From: Argopecten irradians
Lineage: Eukaryota > Mollusca > Bivalvia > Pectinida > Pectinidae
NCBI RefSeq assembly: GCF_041381155.1
Contig: NC_091135.1
Location: 55,875,997 to 55,939,996 of the forward strand
DNA length: 64,000 nucleotides
Reading direction: 5' to 3'
This document shows, in pieces, positions 1-10,852 of this stretch (position 1 is the stretch's first letter; each line of letters starts with the position of its first letter). The position numbers and the translations under genes are program-made. Under the pieces are notes generated by a model. That model did no database searches, was not told the DNA's origin, and worked only from the letters and a program-made list of their open reading frames with translations.

Positions 1-52
1 AGAAAAATCGATCAGACACGCGGTGCAGCGAGTATCATTAGTACGTGTAAAG

Positions 53-174
53 ATGTCGAAAATGATCCGACTTTATGTAATCGCTGTCGGCTTTACCATG
101 GTATTACTATGTGTTCTGATTTATCGCATCGATAAAGTAGTGGACATGAAATTTATGGGAAAAGCGGTTCATGA
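53..174 (+). CDS. First coding exon of a predicted type II membrane protein (partial gene)
   Basis: An ATG at 53 with A at -3 opens 40 codons plus two bases and ends at a consensus splice donor, GTAAGT at 175-180. The peptide starts MSKMIRLYVIAVGFTMVLLC and continues with a short hydrophobic run to about residue 24, followed by YRIDKVVDMKF. A short basic N-terminus, one membrane segment near residues 7-24 and a polar stem are the layout of a signal anchor, as in Golgi glycosyltransferases and sulfotransferases. That family assignment is inference only, because no catalytic domain is present. Bases 1-52 would be 5' UTR. No convincing second coding exon was found downstream, so the intron must be long or the next exon is outside the window. 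A chance ORF is possible but the start context, membrane segment and donor agree. Confidence 0.5.
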
Positions 175-180
175 GTAAGT

Positions 181-2300
181 ATTTTTTATTCCTGCAGTAC
201 TTTATACTTTCATTGGTGAAATGCCGACCGAAACTTTTAACACAATCCTCAATATTTGTAAAAAGCCATATCAAGTTCAGTTCCGTCGAAGTATACATAT
301 TTTTTGTTTTGATATTTAAAGTGAGATCATTGTGTGTTAATTGCATGATGAAAATGTTGCTTTAAATGATAGTAAGGTCATTACTTCTTACAGCAGAGTG
401 ATATTATATACAGAAACTAAAAACACCCGAAACATGGTATAGAGTCAAACCTTGTTGATAAAGACCATCCAATGGACAAAGGGAATATGGTCTTTAAAGG
501 CAGTTTGTCTTTATACACATGTTAAAATTGGTCCTTTTGAACTATAGGAAAGCGGTCGCATTAAGCAGATGGTCTTTATACAGAGTTGGCCGCTATGACA
601 GGTTTTCTGGTCCACTACGTTTACGAAAAGAAACAATAAAACAATTATAACGCAATAACACCATACAAATACAAAATTCCCGTTATAAACATTAGTTACA
701 ATGAAGGTGTCTTTTGTTGTTTTGCTGTGTGATGTAGTAATAGTCAAAACCCGTGTCGTAATTAAAATGACCCAAACAATAAAATAAATTACAGTTATCT
801 CTTTAAAAATGTTCGGAAAACTTAACCAAATTATCCAATTCGTCTTACAGTTTAAGAATTAAGAGTCGTTTTGCTTAAGTATGTACCTTTAAATGTTATT
901 TCTTACATATCTGATTTGATATTTCTTGGTAATTATAAATATACTTACTAAAATTGCAATATTATTAAAATAAGTTGACGTGTACTTTGTAATGATATTG
1001 ATTTACATGTCATGCAATTGAATTTCATTGGATGTGTATCAATATATTACATACATTCCAAAACAAATAAAATGTTAGAAAACAAACGTGTGTACCATTA
1101 ATACAACCTGAGTGTTACATACTAAGTGACTTCGGAACACCGGTATTTAGTAAGCCATTACATTAACTTCTTTGATGACAGAATGCGTTAACCAGCAACG
1201 ATTAATGAGCTGTCAGAGCTGAGGGGCTTAATATTGGGTATGAAAACTTATTTTGATACAATATTTGCAAAATGTGTGAGAGAAAAAAACGTTTAAGAAA
1301 AGTAATCGAAATATGTCCTTGGATAGAATTGAATGAGAAGTTGAATGAAAGCAATTTCTATAGAAGAAAAATGAAGAGCATCATTTATCAATATCATTTA
1401 TCAATTTCGTACAATTCATCTAGCTCTATACTAGTGTATAAGCAGTACTCTGTGACATCAAGAGCGATACAACGCCAAAACGTAAAGTTTTTCATCACAT
1501 AACGACCAAGGTTCACACTCACCTTGAATAAACAAAGATCAATACATGATAACGGACATTTATGCTTGCTTTTCTTTTACATTAAACGTAATATTCAAAC
1601 GTATACGAACTCCCTATATATTTATGTACATAGTCATTACTGTTTGTCATCAATTCGGTTATTTATTTCGTATTTGCTGTTTAGTTATCTTATTTTCGAA
1701 ATAAATTGTGAAAGGACATTTATTTAGAAAACAATTTTCACATAAAATCAATACACATATTCTAATTGATAATCTTTTTTATTATATTCACTATCATAAT
1801 TAAAGATTTCACTACGTGGCAAACAACAGATGGCTGTCCAATTTGTTCTGACAATTAAAAATTGACCGTAACTCATCAATGTATCTACGTAATATTGACA
1901 TACTTTTGTTTGTATGATTGTTAAGGTTTTACGGCCCATTGATAACTAATGTCATTTAGGGCCAAACTACAAGGCAGGCATTAGTATTAGAATATAGACA
2001 AGGACTGTATCTAAAAGATCAGGATAAGAAAAAGGCAAGTAAAAACTAAAACAAAATTATAAATATTGATTTAATAAAAAGAGTTGCACAGGATAAAATA
2101 GTTTTCACTAAAACACATGAGAAAACGCATGCACTATGTTGATGAAACGATGAGTGTTGCGTTGATATGAATATTAGATAAATCAAGATGAGAAAACGTT
2201 CAAATTTTGTTGAAAATGCCGAGATAGTTGAAAATACGATTATGTCTCACGGCATGGAACAAAGTGTACATGTCGGAAAACTTCATAATTCTTATCTTCG
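181..2300. other. No gene recognised; probable intron sequence
   Basis: AT-rich sequence after the splice donor at 175. Short ORFs here show no domain and no coding bias. The stretch about 430-600 repeats phrases such as 'tggtcttta' and 'tggtctttatacaga', which looks like a decayed interspersed or low-complexity repeat. Nothing else could be supported. Confidence 0.4.
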
Positions 2301-2817
2301 TTTGTTTGTTTGATTAAGTAACGTCATATAAATAGATATGGTCATGTAAGGACGGCCTCCCATGTGTGTGGTGTGCTGCGTGTATGTTGTGCGAGGTGTG
2401 TGTTTTGGGAGACGGCGGTATATTCATGTTGTGTTTTCTTGTATAGTGGAACTGTTGCCCTTTTTATAATGCTATATCACTGAAGGATGCCGCCGAAGAC
2501 ACCAAGCAACACACCGAACTCCACATTATACTGACAACGGGCGAACCAGTCATCCCACTCCCTGTATGCTGAGCGCTAAGCAGGAGCAGAAAACTACCAC
2601 TTTAATAGACTTTGGTGTGTGTCTCGGCCAGGGGACAGAACCCAGAGCCTTCCTCACAGGGGCGAACGCTCAACTCAAGGCCAAAAAATAGGCAGTGCCA
2701 AGGGAGGCATTAGGAAAGATAGAGTCAGTTAGGAAGAAGAGAAAAGACAAGATCCTAAATTTAGTCGCCTTTTACGATCATGCAATAAGGGCAGCAGGTG
2801 CAATTCTAACGCCCTAC
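2301..2817 (-). mobile_element. tRNA-derived SINE, copy 1
   Basis: About 517 bp, read on the minus strand. It is the same family as the copies at 3146, 3868, 54068 and 60737. In the sense direction it has a 5' block beginning GTAGGGCGTTAGAATTG, a tRNA-like region with a degraded box A (TTGAGTTGAGCG) and box B (GGGTTCTGTCCCC), a conserved central domain, and a 3' tail of CAAA repeats, here TTTG repeats from 2301. It abuts the RNase H part of the LINE fossil at 2818. No clear target duplication was found, so one edge may be lost. Confidence 0.75.
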
Positions 2818-3145
2818 GGTAGTTTCAAATCTGTTTGTGCTAGGCGAAGAGCTGTCTGAAGAGCTGTTTTAACGGCCTTTTCATTCCCCTTTATACCCAC
2901 ATGACTGGAAAACAAGAGGTATGTAATTTGAGTTTTAGAAGATAATCGAAATGTTCGGATTAATGTGTTTCTAGGGTTTCTTTATTTCAAAGCCTGCATG
3001 ACCGAAAGAGAGTGGGAACAAATGGTTGCCCTTTCAATGCGGTGTTATTCGATATGGTCAAGCGCCAGATCGATAGCACATGCTTCCGCAGAGAAAATGG
3101 AGGCAACATCCGGGAGTCGGATAGAGGAACAGTGATTAGATATAT

Positions 3146-3607
3146 CTCATCTTTTCTATTCTTCCTAACTGACTTTATTCTTCCTAATGCCTCCCTTGGC
3201 ACCGCCTCACTTTTGGCCTTGAGTTGAGCGTTCGCCCCTGTGAGGAAGGCTCTGGGTTCTGTCCCCTGGCCGAGACACACCAAAGTCTGTAAAAGTGGTA
3301 GTTTCTGCTCCTGCTTAGCGCTCAGCAAAAAGGGAGTGGGACGACTGGTTCGCCCGTTGTCAGTATAATGTGACCGGGTGGGGTGTGTTGCTTGGTGTCT
3401 TCGGCGGCATGCTTCAGTGATATAGCACTATAAAAAGGGCAAAAGTTCCACTATACAAGAAGACACAACATGAAATATACCGCAGTCTCCCGAAACACGC
3501 ACCTCGTACAACATACACGCAACACACACCACATACATGGGAGGCCGTCCTTACATGACCATAGCTGTTAATAGGACGTTAATTAATCAAACAAACAAAC
3601 AAACAAA
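3146..3607 (+). mobile_element. tRNA-derived SINE, copy 2 (5' truncated)
   Basis: Sense-strand copy of the SINE family. It lacks the first 70 or so bases seen in fuller copies and starts within the block reading TCTATTCTTCCTAACTGAC. The tRNA-like boxes, the central domain (GGTGTCTTCGGCGGCATGCT) and the CAAA tail ending at 3607 are present. It sits between the two parts of the RNase H domain of the surrounding LINE fossil, so it inserted into that LINE. Confidence 0.75.
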
Positions 3608-3867
3608 GTACAGCATGCTGCCGCAACATATCACCATCTTTTGAGCCGTCAGTGAAGATATGAACATGGTCAGGGAAAGCCCTAATACACTCTCGAAAGG
3701 AGGATTTGTGTTCTTCTGGTAATGCATTGGACTTTGTCCTCTCATGTAGAGATAAATTTATATCAGGTGTCTGAATGAGCCATGGTGGTACATCCGTTAC
3801 GGTGTACTCGTCAATGATGTCGAAATTTATATTTAGTTCCTGCAAAAAACAAAATGAAATTCTTATG

Positions 3868-4393
3868 CTAATTTTTGTTTGTTTGTTTGATTAGTTTAAC
3901 GTCCTATTAACAGCCAGGGCCATGTAAGGACGGCCTCCCATGTATGCAGTGTGTAACGTGTGTGAAGTGCGTGGTGCGTGTTTTGGGAGACTGCAGAATG
4001 TTCGTGTTGTGTCTTCTTGTATAGTGGAACTGTTGTCCTTTTTATAGTGCTATATCACTGAAGCATGCCGCCGAAGACACCAAGCAACACACCCCACACG
4101 GTCACATTATACTGACAAAGGGCGAACCAGTCGTCCCAGTTTGCTGAGCAGGAGCAGAAACTGCCACTTTAATAGACTTTGGTGTGTCTCGGCCAGGGGA
4201 CAGAACCCAAAGCCTTCCTCACAGGGGCGAGCGCTCAACCAAAGGCCAAAAGTGAGGCTGAGCCAAGGTAAGCATTAGGAAAGATAAAGTCAGTTAGGAA
4301 GAAGAGAAAAGATAAGATCCTAAATTTAGTCGCCTTTTACGATCATACAATAGGGGCAGCAGGTACAATTCTAACGCCCTATCTGCAGGGCCA
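3868..4393 (-). mobile_element. tRNA-derived SINE, copy 3, with likely 7-bp target duplication
   Basis: Minus-strand copy, about 526 bp, including TTTG repeats at its low end and the GGGCGTTAG block at its high end. TCTTATG occurs at 3861-3867 and 4394-4400, directly outside the element, and is the probable target-site duplication. It splits the LINE fossil between its reverse-transcriptase end and its RNase H domain. Its similarity to copy 1 shows both belong to one family. Confidence 0.8.
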
Positions 4394-5594
4394 TCTTATG
4401 TTGGTATGAGCTTTTGATACTGTAAGGATAATTTCTTTCGTCGATTGTCTAGAGATGGTTCATTAGCTTCTACATGGAGACTCTTCACAGGTGTTGTTCG
4501 AAAAAACTCCAAGTGCGAGACACAGTCCCTGATTCTAGATAGGGTCAGGCATCTGTAGATAAGAGCTGCGAGCCGATCCATAGACAATCGAGTCGTAGTC
4601 AAGTTTTGATCTAATAAGTGCCCGGTAGATACGCAGAAGCATTTCACGGTCTGCACCCCAATTAGAATGGGAAAGAACACGTAGAATTGTCACCGCCTTC
4701 GAGCACTTATCCTTCAGATGTTTTATATGTGGAACTAAGGACAGTTTCGAATCAAAGGAGGTGTTGCATATAGGGTAAAAATCCGCCCACGATAATTTTT
4801 TGATTTTTGAATTTAAATTAGTTAATTGCATTAATACACATATGTCTATAATACTTAAAACCCGATTGGACCATTATTAGGACTACAGCGCCCCCCTACA
4901 TTAACACTGGTAAATTTAAAGCCAATTGGGCCTTTTACCTGGCATAAGTCATAGTAAAAACACTTAAATCACGTTTTTCTTATGATTTAAAAATACCACA
5001 TAAAATTGCCTTTATAACGACATATCACACTTGGCTGTATCATATATATTATTTTATCATAAATGGAACGTAAATATCAAATTTGACAGAAAATACGACT
5101 TTTTGAAGTTTTAAATTTTTCGTTTTAAGCAACAGAATAAGTAAGGCACTGCTCGAGTACCCTAAAATTTTGATATATAAAATTATATTTAGGTTACCAT
5201 CGTTTCATCATAAACAGCTCAAGTTGATGAATCACTGGATATGCCACGTTTTTTAGGTTTATTTCGTCTACCCCCTGTTTTTTCCATAATTTTAAAGTAC
5301 TGAGAGTACACTGTCAAATATTACCGACTTTACTGTAAGAGTAGAATGTGATGATGAGTTGCGTATTTCAACCAAACCTTGAAGTTATCATCATAAACTC
5401 ATGTTTATAATGTTTTTTCAGAAATTCTACTTTTCTGTTTTGGAACAGTGGGACATATAATACTGACAGTTAAGATTTAACATATACACAATGCCATGTT
5501 GCATTCCAGAAACTGTATAAGCATTAAGGTAATAAATATGACAGTATGTGTCCTTTGCCCATTGTTAAAGGAGCCATCACTGTTGCCATCGTTT

Positions 5595-5659
5595 CAGGTA
5601 GGATGTTAGAATTGCACCTGTTATACCCATTGCATGATCGTAAAAGGTGACTAAATTTG
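5595..5659 (+). repeat. SINE-related 5' block inside TIR copy X
   Basis: The block starting CAGGTAGGATGTTAGAATTG and running to GGTGACTAAATTT matches the 5' end of the SINE copies but without the tRNA-like or central parts. The equivalent place in copy Y (61771-61834) holds the same block, so it belonged to the ancestor of both TIR elements. Confidence 0.6.
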
Positions 5660-5847
5660 GTACCTTTTTGCTTTTTTGCTAGCGTCAATCAGACATCAGA
5701 CGAGGTGCTATGTCTCATTTTACCTTTAGTATCGCGAAATAATACCATCAAAAAGTCTACCAGGTACTGATTACAAATTATTTACAAAATTTTTCTCATC
5801 CAACATCCTTCATGAAAGTGCATGCTTTCTAGATTATCTAATGAAAG

Positions 5848-6188
5848 TTCTAGAAACGCTCTAAAAAGTTCTAGAACTGTTCTACAACTGTTCCAGAACG
5901 GTTCTACAATGTTAAATGAGACTTTTTCAGAAATGTTCTGAAACTATTCTAGAAATGTTCTAGACCTGCTCCAGTTTTCAATTCCAGAATATTTCTAGAA
6001 TTGTTCTAGAACATTACTCTAGTACACTGTTCTAGAACAGTTCTAGAAAAACGTTGTAAAACGATTGAAGAATTCCTTTAGAATAATTCTAGAACAGTTC
6101 TAGAACTGTCCTAGAACTCCTCCAGTTTTAAATTCAAGAATAGCTCAAGAATTGTTCTAGAACATTATTCTAGAACATTGTTCTAGAA
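5848..6188. repeat. Dense array of TTCTAGAA / TTCnnGAA palindromes
   Basis: By eye there are 12 exact TTCTAGAA octamers and at least three further TTCnnGAA sites (TTCCAGAA twice, TTCAAGAA once) in about 340 bp, many within GTTCTAGAAC. TTCnnGAA is the core arrangement of heat-shock elements, in which HSF binds inverted nGAAn units. The array lies in the middle of TIR copy X and is absent from copy Y. Whether it is functional or is just an amplified palindrome is unknown. Confidence 0.75.
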
Positions 6189-7190
6189 AAGTCTCATTTA
6201 ACGTGACTTACGAATGAAATCCTAGTCATCCATGACATGTTATAAACATCAAAACAACAGTATATCATTTTGAGAAATATCTAAGGTCAACATATAAGTT
6301 ACATCGATATACGTTTCGCTAAACGGAATTTGCTTAGTAATAAGTTGATAAACCCATGAAGACAGAAATAGGAAAAAATTCTGACGATTGGTGTAGGAAA
6401 CATAAGTCATATTGACCTTATTTTGCTTATATAACATATTGTATAGTTCCATATATGACCCTAAAATTAACTTTTTGTGACATATGGGCAAAACAAGGTT
6501 TTATTTAGATGTTGGTCATATGTCAATAAACATGTCAGTTTGACCGAACTTTGGTACACCAACTTACATGGGATACATTTTACTCAACTATGACGTCGCT
6601 AAAGCGGCTTTTGATACATGATAGAGTCGAGAGAAGGACAGCTTTCGGTTAACATTTTTAACTCTCAGTACTCTCAGTACTTTGATATTGGGTAAGACAT
6701 AAAGGGGGTAGACGTACAAAAGTGCCAAAAAGTCGGCATATCCAGTGATTCATCGGCACAATATTTTCATGAGTCAATAAATGATATATGAAGATATTTT
6801 TGATTGCTAAAATTTTAGGGTACTCGGGGTTTGTCATTGTTATCTAAGAAATTAATTAAAAACTAATGAAATGAAATGAAATTTCTCTATTTTCATGAAA
6901 AATTAGAAGCAAAACTGGAAATTGCAAGAAAACCCCAACAGATCTGATGAAATATTGTATATCATTACAAAGATACGAAATACGAAATGCTATGTTATTA
7001 CACCAAAATGATTTATCTTTGGGTTTTGTATGCCTAAATATGATATATTAAAGGCACACAAGTAGGAATCGGACGTAAAACTTTCAAAAGGTGGCACTGT
7101 AGTCGCATGATTAATCTATTCATGGAATAAGTACTGTTCCGATACGTATTATGTGCCGATTGATGTATTCGCACCAAAAAATTAAAAATG

Positions 7191-10100
7191 GGTTTTTTTT
7201 TTTTGCCTAATTGATATAGTCTATATATTAGGCAAAAAAAAAATTTAAAAAAACCTAATAATATAGGCAGGTTTAGCGGACTAGAAAGACTGTTGATATT
7301 TTCTCTTGGTTTCACAACTCTCGTTTTACTTCGAGATTGTCGCGACGATGTTCGGAAGAGTTCGGAATGATTCGGCATCTTTAGAGCCTATTTTTCACGT
7401 GTACACGTTAAAAAGATGTTTTACTTTTATAATTAAAGATACTTCCAGTGCTGCAACTTTATAAAAAGTGGTAAAATTAGAAAGTTTAAACCTCAGACAG
7501 ACGGAGAAAAATATGTATAACACTTACACAGTTTTCACTATGACAAAAAGAGCGAAAGTTATAGACCATACAACTTAAAACACTCAGGATTACTGATGTG
7601 CTTGACTGTAACCAATAGTATGAATGAAGAACATTTTTATGTATCATTTGACAATCATAATTATGGTATTATATTGATAATAAATCTCATCTTATTCCCT
7701 TTCAACTTAAAATGAGAACTGCAGATGAAAATGTCGGGACATATTTATGATTAAGAAGACATCAATTTAAAGCAATAAATTGTTTTATATTTGTTTTTAC
7801 CCAAATCAACATGGTATATCCATTGAAACCAATGTAAACACTTCACCTCTTTCACACCTGACGAGTAGACCAGTCCATTATGAAATTTCAGGGGTGAATG
7901 AGTTGTTAACACATGATCACGCGAGCTTACCTTTGCAATCATATTCTCTAATACTAAATTTCGCGAGCGTCTATTTCACTGGTGATTCTCCTTTATTGTT
8001 GGTACTCTGGATTGTAAATATTGCATTAGATAATCTTATATTGCCCCAACACCATGCATTCTAAAAGAACTCGCCATTGATGCCAAGGGACAAACGTATT
8101 GGTCATTTTGGAAACAGACAATTATTATATTTGAAAAACGCTAAAACGAGGAAAGGCGATGTAAATGGCTAAAGTATTTGGTAATAACGGCGATAAAAAA
8201 AAATTGAATAATAATTTGGTTCTAAACTGAAAATAACAAATCTGACAATGGATGCATTTGAGATTAAAAAAAATAAAATGACATGTTTCAAAAATCGATT
8301 ATTTAAATTCTTTATTTTTTTTTAATCTCAGTTGAATGCTTTTTAACTTGCATTTCAGCTTGAAGAAATATTCTGGATCGTGTCACTTTTGATATGAGCG
8401 TTACGACCAGGTTATTGTATTCCTAGGGACCTCACAATGCGCAGCGGTATCGCCTACTGGTTATCACAAGAACAACATAAATCTTTGTGGGTAAGCTTAA
8501 ATATTTTATATGTTATAAAGTAAATTGTCTTGTTCGATGACTGGGGTTTCCAAATCATTTGACCAAATGGTACTTATCATTGGGTGCATTACGGTTTAAG
8601 AATGCAAGCGTCATAACTGTTACTGCACCATGCGCAAGTGTTGCCGCCCTCCCGAAATAGTCAGTAGATCAAACAAAATGTTAAAGATAAAAGGAATATT
8701 TCAACCGGAACAATATTTCTTGTTAATAGTGAGTCCCGTAAAAAACAAATGTGTCTCTAGAGTATAATGGATTTTTTCTTAATATTAGTTGTTTAAGCCT
8801 TCAACATGAGTATGTCTACCATTACTTCTAAATACATGTATCTCATATAATCTGTCTTAGTTGTTTTATGATCCAAGTTTAATAGTTACTCTTAATATTG
8901 CTGTCGAATCCTAGGGCGTAAAAGTCGCGCTGCTAATAAAGTAAAAACAATTATGAAGATGCTTAATGACTTTTGTATATTTCTTTGTCAGATTCAAAAT
9001 ATGTTTATCTTATATCATTGATACGACAATAAGGCAGAAAATTAGTATTGAAACGCACTTTTATTGATGGCATAGATGGCAAAGTGTTTGTGTGGTTCTG
9101 AACAAAAACCAAAAGGTCTAATGAAATACACACAATGAGAGGCGACATATACAAATATAAATGGTGGTATATGGATTCTGTGTTTGTTTCCTTACGCACT
9201 AACACCTTTCGGTTGCCAGGTATAAGTTCATGTTTTTTTAATTGATATCCGGGAGTTTGTTCTATTTATACAAACATATTTCCTTTATTAATCCACTGCT
9301 TAATTACTTGCTCAACGATCCGTGGTTTTTACTGTTTCACACTTGACCTGTCGACACGATAAAACTAATTGTCTTTGTATGGTCGCACAATTTTCGATCC
9401 AAATAAACCAGTATCTGGGAATTTTCCAAAACAATTTCTATTGAGTCGATTCCTAGTTTCTCATCTGCGTAAATTTAGCGTACAAAATGATAAATGTACT
9501 AAATGATATTTGTTTGATTTACTTTAGTGGATAGTTTGGACAGCACCCTAACCAAGTTATGTCCCTCTAGGAATCTTTATATCTTACTACAGGATGGTCA
9601 CAGGCAAGATGGACTGTCCATAGTAGTAATGTATACCTTATTTGAAACTAATAATGTCTTAGTTATGAGGAGTTATGTCCCTTGCAATAGTATATGACTT
9701 CGACGTAGACCTATTTCATATGTAATTAAACCAGCATCACTTTTTATTGATATATTTGTGGTTTACATTTGGTTGCCTCGTACGATGTATAATACATTAT
9801 TGTATATGTTTTATTGATAACTGTAGATGTTACTTACAAATATCTATAAATACCTGTAACATGAACTTGACTGCTGATAATTTTCATATGTATATAAATA
9901 GTTTATAGAATGATGTAGATGTTTTATATGTAATTTTAGATGTATTATAGATACACGGTTGCATATATATTTTTATATAGATACTTTTAAGCCTTGATGA
10001 CACTATATCTTTTTTTAACTTGAACAGACTATTGTTTTTGCAAACAAAATACATTTCATAACCCGATGAAGTTAAAAAATACTTACATCAATGCTTATAA

Positions 10101-10435
10101 TTAATTTTTCAGACTACTTGATAACATAAAACACGTTTAAACATATGATTCCACTGACTTTCCAATGGATTATTTTTTTTCCAAATCAATACGCAAATCG
10201 ACGTCTCTGTTGTGACGTCATGTTAACGTCGGGTTTTCGCGCCATTCTCGGATTTTTTTCTTCATAGTATATGAAGAAAAGTATCTGCCAATCAGAAAGT
10301 TAGATTTAGTATGAAAACAAGAAAAAAATGATTATAATGCTTTGAGTGACTTGTTATAAGATAAATTTGGACGTTTATCTAGGCTACGTTATTTAGAATT
10401 GGATTAAATCTAGTATAAAGCCTGATAAGATAATA
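7191..10435. other. Intergenic or intronic, no gene recognised
   Basis: AT-rich. A poly-T stretch near 7191-7205 and poly-A near 7232 form a small hairpin around TTGATATAGTCTATATA. Homopolymer runs are common. A block near 10200-10300 containing TGACGTCATGTTAACGTC and 'cttcatagtatatgaag' looks like an interspersed repeat. Apart from the candidate exon at 8359-8490 nothing was supported. Confidence 0.4.
8359..8490 (+). other. Candidate 132-bp exon, probably non-coding
   Basis: A good polypyrimidine tract and CATTTCAG precede 8359, and a GTAAGC donor follows at 8491. All three frames contain early stops, so it would be a UTR or non-coding exon. If joined to the exon at 53-174, only 11 more codons would follow before a stop. 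A short open stretch starting MRSGIAYWLSQEQHK runs into the donor, so it could instead be a first coding exon of another transcript. Based on splice-site appearance only. Confidence 0.2.
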
Positions 10436-10852
10436 CATACTCTCTAACACTAACGACAGAGATTGTGCTTCAGGAATCATGAATAGTGCATACTCTCTAA
10501 CACTAACGACAGAGATTGTGCTTCAGGATAAATAGTACATACTCTCTAACACTAACGACAGAGATTGTGCTTCAGGAATCATGAATAGTGCATACTCTCT
10601 AACACTAACGACAGAGATTGTGCTTCAGGAATCATGAATAGTGCATACTCTCTAACACTAACGACAGAGATTGTGCTTCAGGAATCATGAATAGTGCATA
10701 CTCTCTAACACTAACGACAGAGATTGTGCTTCAGGAATCATGAATAGTGCATACTCTCTAACACTAACGACAGAGATTGTGCTTCAGGAATCATGAATAG
10801 TGCATACTCTCTAACACTAACGACAGAGATTGTGCTTCAGGAATCATGAATA
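10436..10852. repeat. 53-bp minisatellite, eight copies
   Basis: Eight head-to-tail units start at 10436, 10489, 10538, 10591, 10644, 10697, 10750 and 10803. Each has CATACTCTCTAACACTAACG near its start and ends AATAGTG. Most units are identical; the second is 4 bp shorter, with a small internal deletion. The near identity points to recent expansion or homogenisation. Nothing in the unit suggests coding or a known site. Confidence 0.95.

Larger units (their letters stand above)
2818..4756 (-). mobile_element. I/Nimb-type LINE fossil: reverse transcriptase C-terminus and RNase H
   Basis: Read on the minus strand. From 4756 down to about 4400 the translation shows the end of a non-LTR reverse transcriptase, including FDSKLSLVPHIKHLKDKCSK and LLRIYRALIRSKLDYDSIVY, followed in another frame by FRTTPVKSLHVEANEPSL. 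From 3845 to 3608 comes IFTDGSKDG, an RNase H start. From about 3144 to 2818 come RLPDVASIFSAEACAIDLAL and SHVGIKGNEKA, the middle and end of the RNase H domain. A LINE with a C-terminal RNase H is typical of the I/Nimb group. The reading frame carries stops and frameshifts, so it is dead. SINEs at 3146-3607 and 3868-4393 lie inside it, and the TIR element at 4757 replaces its upstream part. The exact clade is less certain than the domain calls. Confidence 0.75.
4757..7190. mobile_element. Non-autonomous TIR DNA element, copy X
   Basis: The left end begins GGAGGTGTTGCAT, then CCGCCCACGAT. The whole region matches the reverse complement of 58754-62690 in two blocks: about 4757-5845 with 62690-61598, and about 6200-7190 with 59715-58770. 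Inside one copy the two halves also match each other in inverted orientation: GAATCACTGGATATGCC near 5230 against its complement near 6737, and CAAAGTACTGAGAG near 5296 against 6664. This indicates long, degenerate TIRs. The right terminal motif is missing at about 7190, so that edge is truncated or overwritten. There is no transposase-like ORF. It lies directly against a LINE fossil at 4756 and appears to have inserted there. The superfamily is not clear, as no target duplication could be fixed. Confidence 0.65.

Noticed and set aside
3012-3328. ORFs across SINE copy 2
   Set aside because: They cross the SINE boundary and read SINE sequence in a meaningless frame.
7780-8064. 94-codon ORF starting MFYICFYPNQHG
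   Set aside because: There is no domain, an overlapping reverse ORF exists, and the composition looks like chance.
10436-10852. CRISPR-like direct repeat array
   Set aside because: Units are contiguous with no unique spacers, and the setting is an animal genome; it is a minisatellite.
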